A stretch of 26,378 nucleotides of DNA from Trachelipus rathkii (Eukaryota; Arthropoda; Malacostraca; Isopoda; Trachelipodidae). Shown piece by piece: positions 21,695 through 26,378 of the stretch (its first letter is position 1; each line of letters starts with the position of its first letter). The notes beneath the pieces are model-generated. The model ran no database searches, was not told the origin of the DNA, and saw nothing but the letters and a program-made list of their open reading frames with translations. A program made the translations under genes and the position numbers. The stretch is from NCBI GenBank assembly GCA_015478945.1, contig JABUQX010021206.1, forward strand, positions 1 to 26,378, written 5' to 3'.

Positions 21695-22656
21695 TTAAAT
21701 CAATTTATATCGCAACAGCCTCATTTTCCTTGGTCTAACTCCTAAGGTTGTAATTTTTGATTTTTCCACCCTTGGTCCGTTATTATTGCCTGAACTATCT
21801 CTCTTTTCCTTTCTTTTCTTTCTCTGCCTAAGCTCAACTTCTACCTCTTTCGTCATGTCTACTTCTCGAGAGCATTCCATTTGCAACCCTTCTTCGTAAA
21901 CAATCCCGAGTTGGTTTGACCTGGCCGAGTCAGCGCTCCTGACCATCGAAGACGAGCTGAGAGATATTCTGAGAGCGTAAACGTTCCGCAATTCCACCTC
22001 CCGTGCAGTACGGCCCGCGTAACTAAACCCTACAACCCCACAAACATGCCTCAACCTATTATCATCTCCTTGGTTCCGCCAGAGAGGGTGAACGAATTGG
22101 AAACCCCTGCTTGGACATCCCACTAAGTAATTAGAAACCCTGAGTCTGATTTGTAGAGATGCTGGGGTTTGTTGGGTGGCACCCATCTACACAAATATGA
22201 AAGGCCACCGGCACCCCTTCCTCCGGTGAAGATGCCCTGCCCTCACAAACACTGGAAGCAAAATGTGCAATAAACCTGAGTTGTCCCTTCACCAGAGTTT
22301 TGCCGCCAGCAGACAGAAAACTTCCTGATGGAGTCCCACCGCCTGCTCTCATCCCCTGCACCTCCTCTTTCAACCATCTGCCAAACCCCACGCCCCACAC
22401 ACATTCAGTACTCCTACCAACGTCTATGCTACCTTCCTCCCTGCTCCTCAACCCCTGCCTCCTGATTCTCAGCCTCTTCCAAAGTCCTTATTCTCACCCA
22501 CCCAACCTTCCTACTCTCACGCTTTGTACAACCTGCTCCTTCGGCAGCCTTCCTGAACTGGTCTGGTTCTGAAACTGGAAAGAAGTGGTTGATAAAAACC
22601 TGCCCTCTCTCCCTCCTAATGCGCAACAATAATAACACTGCCTTTAACATATGCAC
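21695..22656 (-). other. GC-richer block with long open frames, unidentified
   Basis: Unusually GC-rich for this window. Minus-strand frames of 75 (22,429-22,656), 106 (22,131-22,451) and 163 codons (21,695-22,186) overlap end to end, as would a single coding region broken by frameshifts. The last frame has a charged C-terminal half with KEVEVELRQRKKRKEKRD and ends with a basic stretch. The middle frame contains GQLRFIAHFASSVCEG. A plus-strand frame (22,300-22,572) is proline/serine rich and probably a shadow. I recognise no domain. It could be a decayed host exon, a LINE non-polymerase ORF or another repeat family. Membership of the minus-strand LINE at 20.4-21.1 kb is possible but not shown. 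Confidence 0.3.
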
Positions 22657-22992
22657 GACTATATCTGCCCTTTAAATGCATATGAGTATGTGCATATCAG
22701 TAAAAAATAATGGTAGAGTGGTACAGACACTATTGACAGTATATAAGGGCATATATATGGCAGTATATATAGTAGTATATAAGGGTTGCCTTTTACATAT
22801 GCAATAATGTAGTATCGATTTGAATACATAATATGATAATAATACTTAATGATTTGTCTATAACTTTTAGTGATATAGTATTGAATAAGACCCTACCTTG
22901 GATAAGTTGTGAGCAACACGTTCTTTGTCTAGAATCTAACATTGGGGTGACTTCAGCAAACTTGTATTAGTCTTTGTGTGGCGAATTCGAAA
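22657..22992. other. AT-rich unique DNA, no gene seen
   Basis: Contains loosely repeated GTATATAAGGG units (22,739-22,787) and unique sequence. The right part may belong to the transposon ending at 23,011. Confidence 0.5.
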
Positions 22993-23011
22993 AAAGTTTG
23001 AGAACCATCTG
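22981..23011 (-). mobile_element. Right terminus of a Charlie-like hAT element
   Basis: Read on the minus strand from 23,011 this is CAGATGGTTCTCAAACTTTT, close to the CAGTGGTTCTCAAACTTTTT terminal repeat of Charlie-type hAT elements. A TA array follows immediately outside. The left end was not found, so the element size is unknown and it may be 5'-truncated or eroded. Confidence 0.5.
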
Positions 23012-23290
23012 ATATATATATATTAACTATATATATAATGTATATATATATACGTATATATAGTATATATAATATATATATTACTATATATATATCTATA
23101 GTATTATATTAGTCTTAGTATAGTAATATATATATATATATATATATACATACAATACATACATACAATACATAATATAGAAGTTATAATAATATAATAT
23201 TAATAGTATAATAATTAATTTATAATATATTATATATTATATATATATATATATATATACTATATAGTATATGATATATATTATATAATG
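23012..23290. repeat. TA array between two transposon ends
   Basis: Imperfect TA array with ACATACAATA units (23,147-23,173). It fills the space between the Charlie-like terminus at 23,011 and the hAT 5' end at 23,291. Confidence 0.9.
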
Positions 23291-23385
23291 CAGTGGTGGG
23301 CACTTGAGCGACTGCGCGAGTCGCGCACTACCGAAAAAGTTGTGCAGTTGCGCAGACGTCAGGAAAAATTGCGCAGTTTCACAGT
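23291..23385 (+). repeat. hAT 5' terminal and subterminal repeats
   Basis: Holds the terminal CAGTGGTGGGC followed by a cluster of TGCGCGA (about 23,313), GTCGCGCA, TTGCGCAGA (about 23,349) and TTGCGCAGT (about 23,370). This GC-rich 100-base stretch in AT-rich DNA contrasts with everything around it. Confidence 0.75.
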
Positions 23386-23404
23386 CACTCTCCGAAAATA
23401 ATAG

Positions 23405-23530
23405 ATTTATAATAATAGTATATATATACTTTTACTTATTATTATATATATATATATATAATATATATAGTTGATATATAGTAAGGAACTACTGAACTAG
23501 TTATAATATATATATATATGTATTATAGTA
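23405..23530. repeat. TA-rich insertion inside the hAT element
   Basis: Imperfect TA tract between the 5' subterminal repeats and the BED exon, with a small complex patch at 23,480-23,500. Confidence 0.8.
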
Positions 23531-23819
23531 ATGTATGTATCATTTTAATTCGCGACCTTTTGAAAAATTTAAAGTATGTTTCCAAAAATACTTTTCGCTG
23601 TCATTTTTTTTTATTTCAAGAGTCATTAAATTGAAGTGCTAACTTTATAGTCTAACTAGTAATCATAGACAGTGTGGCTATTAGTCGCTGATTACTCACA
23701 GTGATTATTTAGTGATTACTTGATTACTGGATAAAAATATTTTTCGAAACAACTATAATATTTGGCTGTTTTTGTCATTGATATATGATGAAGCTCATTT
23801 AATTATTTTATTATTTCAG

Positions 23820-23982
23820 CTCTTTTCATTTACAAGATATGTAAAGACAGGTTAAAAAGGATGGTATTCACGAGACAGTCATTCGGATAGGGAAGGCTAA
23901 GTTCATGCAACAAATCTGTAGCAACCATGAATACAGTTTTTCTACTATATCTAAACATGGTCTCAAGTAACATTATGAGAAT
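23820..23982 (+). pseudogene. BED zinc-finger exon of the hAT transposase
   Basis: Bounded by an acceptor (TTATTTCAG) and a donor (GTAAGTA). The frame gives DGIHETVIRIGKAKF, then QQICSNHEYSFSTISKHGLK, a stop, and HYEN. The spacing fits the second half of a BED finger, with the H-x5-H pair kept. The first cysteine position appears to be F, and a stop replaces a residue between the histidines. The domain normally binds DNA. Confidence 0.6.
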
Positions 23983-24139
23983 GTAAGTAATACAAATGTA
24001 TGAATATTTCTTAAATTCTATGTACAAATTGAACTATTTTTTAACATTCTGAGTCAGTGACTGTATTACTTATTGATGATTTATAGTTATTTTGGGGGTG
24101 AGTTGCTTTATTTTCGGGATGAGTTACTTTCTGGAAATA

Positions 24140-24312
24140 TATACTATATATATAATATATATTATAATACTAATTACGGTGTAATATGATATATATATAT
24201 ATATATATATATTATATTATATATATATATTTATGGTCTATATATATATATATATATAGTCTTATATAATATATATATATATATATAATATATATACTAT
24301 ATATATAATAAG
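24140..24312. repeat. TA array in an hAT transposase intron
   Basis: TA array within the interval between the BED exon donor (23,983) and the next acceptor (24,348). The 72-codon minus-strand frame over it is mostly repeat translation. Confidence 0.85.
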
Positions 24313-25953
24313 TATTTTCAGTAATTAATCTATTTAATTGATTTTTAGGAGAGTCAGACAACCCAACTCCTGGCTGAGACAATGAGTGACATACGTAATG
24401 AATTCGGTTTAAGTGGGAAGGTCGCAGCAACTACAATCGATAAGGGAACGCAAATGCTGTGTGGCATTTCACCATTATGGAACAGAGGAGGTGGATGTTC
24501 AGTCTGATAAAAACCCTAAATTGGTGGTTGGGATGCTATATAAATCCACAGAAGGCTGAAACTGAAAGGCTGGATGCTGAAACTGAAGGAATCATTAAAC
24601 TGCCCTAAGGTTTTATATACATATGAAATTTTTTTTTATCAAATTAGTATAGATAAACTTTTGCAAATTTAATTAACCACGACTTCAGAAACTGAATTAT
24701 TTTGTGTTTTCAGTGCTCATACCCTCAACCTTCTTGCAACAGTGGACATAGCTACCGTACATGGCTGGAGTCAATGGAACAGGTTCTCTTGAAAGAAGAT
24801 AGTAGCAAACGTCTTTGCCACCTTCAGAATAGAAATTATGTTGTTGCCAATCAAATTAAGGAGGCGGTAAAAAGAAAACCGAGGACACCTGTATTTACCA
24901 GGTAAGACTTAGCAAACTATTATAATTTCAATATTAATTTTTAGCTATTTTGAATTATGACATCAAATATTAAATGTTAATAACTTAAAACATTAAAATG
25001 CATCATTTTTAACAGATGGAGCTCATTCAATGACTGTCTTCCTTGTTGATAGAGGTTCTCAGCAAGCCTGACCATGTGGAGTTTTATCAATATCATCTTT
25101 ATTAACCTGGGGAAAAGCGCATCCCCTCTCAGTGAAATGGACATAAAAGTAAGACATATATAATTACATATGGTATTGTTAAAATCAATAGATACCTAGG
25201 TAAATGTCACTAACTGTTGTGTCAACTTGATATGGTTATAACCAGATGATTAGCTGTAGCTAATGTAAACTGAGGTAGATTATAATATACATGCAATTAA
25301 AACTGTTTTTTATGGTTTTAATGCACTCGTTTCTTTGGATGTTCATAAGATAAGGTCTAAATAGAGTAAGATAGATATCGTACATTAGTGCAATAATTAA
25401 ACTTTTCCTTATTTTCAAATCTTATCAGAATACAAGGCAGTGATGGACCCTGTGGCAACCTGTCTGGACAAGCTCCAGGTAGAAGACATGGCCTACATGG
25501 AAATCTTCCTACCTCAACTCCACCTTATGAAGTATCACCTGGAGAAGCTGAGGGAAGATGGTGCTCTCCAGCATGTCATGTCACTTGTTCAGGCCTTACT
25601 GAAAGCTTATGACAAGCGGTTAGCTTATTTTTACAGTGACATGAGAGTCCTTATGGCCACTGCCACCCACCCCATCACACCATTAACGTCTTAGAGAGCA
25701 TTGCTCCCTACATTTCGGCAGGTGTCAAGGAGAAAATCTTCACCGATCTGATACAAAGCATCGGGTCTAAAGTAGAATAGGAACAGCATAACTCCTCGGA
25801 GTTCATGGAATCTACTGAAGTCTCAGACGAAATATACCTTCTTATAGATAGTCAAAATAATTCTGAAGGGAGGAAGGATGAATTAGGTCAAGTCCTTTAA
25901 AAAACCTAGACTGCTGCAAGCGAGCACACACCAAGACACCTCTCCCTTTCAAC

Positions 25954-26139
25954 ATGCAGGCTTGGGTCACCTTGTTAATAAAGTACAACACATTCCTCCC
26001 TAGTTCTGCTGCTGGAAAGCGAATATTTAGTGTTGGTAAGGATATTTTGAGGTCAAAGAGGTCCTACTTAACTGTTATTAATTTTGAGCACCTAGTCTTT
26101 ATGAAAGAAAACATGGATTTCTTGTCCTTTTTCATGTAA
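25954..26139 (+). pseudogene. hAT C-terminal dimerisation domain, best preserved block
   Basis: A 61-codon open block from a methionine that is probably internal, because the frame is open upstream to about 25,908. It contains NTFLPSSAAGKRIFSVGKD, then ILRSKRSYL and NFEHLVFMKENMDF. This matches the family pattern PSSA-x-x-ER-x-FS-x-G, K-R-x-x-L, then a final N-F-E-x-L helix. The conserved glutamate of the ER pair is K here. The stop at 26,137 is a plausible natural C-terminus. Confidence 0.9.
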
Positions 26140-26378
26140 TATTATTAAAAATAAATTAAGTTTTTTGTAAGGATTTATATACCTTGAAATATTGAAACCT
26201 TTTGTGAAGTCACGCATTTTCGCACTTAATCATACAATGGTCACGCAAGCAAGAAAAATTAGCACATCGCGCACCAGCGTTAAAGTCTGTTGCGCACTTT
26301 TTGAGTCTGAAAAGTCGCGCAGTCGCACTACCTTTATCTCGAGTCGCGCAGTAGCGCTCGTGCACTATCCCCCCAAAA
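26140..26378 (+). repeat. hAT 3' subterminal repeat region
   Basis: After the transposase stop come about 50 AT-rich bases, then a series of CACGCA, CGCGCACC, TTGCGCAC, AGTCGCGCAGTCGCAC and AGTCGCGCAGTAGCGC motifs up to 26,365. These mirror the motifs inside the 5' end. The window stops shortly after. Confidence 0.75.

Larger units (their letters stand above)
23820..26139 (+). pseudogene. hAT transposase, intron-split and broken
   Basis: Recognisable blocks in order: (1) 23,820-23,982, after TTTCAG and before GTAAGTA, a BED-type zinc-finger remnant ending EYSFSTISKHGLK-stop-HYEN. (2) 24,349-24,504, after TTTTTAG, containing FGLSGKVAATTIDKGTQM, the first-aspartate region of the hAT catalytic core. 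(3) 24,714-24,901, AHTLNLLATVDI, then after a frameshift TYRTWLESMEQVLL, ending PVFTR at a GTAAG donor. (4) 25,016-25,148, WSSFNDCLPC, two stops, then PLSEMDIK before GTAAG. (5) 25,429-25,694, YKAVMDPVATCLDKLQ and a helical region. (6) 25,682-25,780, LESIAPYISAGVKEK in another frame. (7) 25,954-26,139, the C-terminal dimerisation domain. TRW is completed exactly across the intron between blocks 3 and 4, confirming that intron. At least four in-frame stops and three frameshifts make it non-functional. Family members cut and paste the element in the nucleus by binding its ends. Confidence 0.85.
23291..26378 (+). mobile_element. hAT-superfamily DNA transposon, inactive copy
   Basis: The 5' end at 23,291 reads CAGTGGTGGGCACTTGAG, the canonical hAT start, and continues GCGACTGCGCGAGTCGCGC. 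Read inward on the minus strand, the right end (about 26,365-26,305) gives ATAGTGCACGAGCG, then CTACTGCGCGACTCGAG, aligning imperfectly with the 5' end. GCGCAG or GCGCGA motifs recur inside both ends, as expected for transposase-binding sites. Between them lie the pieces of one plus-strand transposase gene. The outermost 3' bases (TATCCCCCCAAAA) do not match the expected CCACCACTG, so the true end may be eroded or lie beyond the window. For the same reason no 8-base duplication can be confirmed; the 5' flank is ATATAATG. Small TA insertions (23,410-23,530 and 24,140-24,312) sit in non-coding parts. Confidence 0.85.

Noticed and set aside
24702..24905. 67-codon frame as an independent gene
   Set aside because: Its start lies in an intron and the reading before the frameshift belongs to another frame carrying AHTLNL; it is part of the hAT transposase.
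25440..25694. 84-codon frame as an independent gene
   Set aside because: The methionine is internal; upstream residues and the acceptor CAG show it is a transposase exon.

Overview
The window looks like gene-poor, repeat-dominated nuclear DNA from an arthropod, most likely a decapod crustacean. This is an inference from composition and repeat content, not from a marker gene. It is very AT-rich. Long (TA)n and TA-like tracts cover roughly a third of it, with (GA/CT)n, (GT/CA)n and (AAT/TTA)n arrays between them. There is no bacterial gene organisation and no operon, rRNA, tRNA or CRISPR array that I can see. I see no intact host gene; everything recognisably protein-coding is a decayed mobile-element gene or a decayed zinc-finger array.

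Layout. 1-4027: TA arrays and AT-rich unique DNA, including a possible eroded DNA transposon (about 146-1999) that brackets a partly open minus-strand frame. 4028-4765: a multiply frameshifted fragment of a Jockey/I-group LINE reverse transcriptase on the plus strand. 5112-5482: an inverted-repeat (fold-back) structure with a polypurine left arm and a polypyrimidine right arm. 6340-9590: the densest TA arrays, including a perfect (AT) run of about 70 bases, with short complex islands. 9590-16360: alternating AT-rich unique DNA, TA arrays and simple repeats, with one richer island near 11.7-12.1 kb and a possible transposon terminus at 10,585. 16,360-17,745: unique DNA with a CTCF-like site. 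17,746-18,570: about ten degenerate C2H2 zinc-finger units. 20,356-21,110: the C-terminal end of a second LINE polymerase, on the minus strand. 21,700-22,620: a GC-richer block, open in several frames on both strands, not identified. 23,011: the right end of a Charlie-like hAT element.

The best-supported element runs from 23,291 to the end of the window: a hAT-superfamily DNA transposon about 3.1 kb long. It has a CAGTGGTGGGC 5' terminus, clusters of GCGCAG/GCGCGA motifs just inside both ends, and a transposase split by short introns. The recognisable parts, in order, are a BED zinc finger, the first-aspartate region, the AHTLNL motif, a TRW-S motif assembled exactly across an intron, and the C-terminal hAT dimerisation domain. 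Stops, frameshifts and replacement of the conserved glutamate show that this copy is inactive.

I found no convincing new gene system. The items most worth a second look are the intron-bearing hAT element with its terminal motif clusters, the purine/pyrimidine fold-back, and the zinc-finger array.
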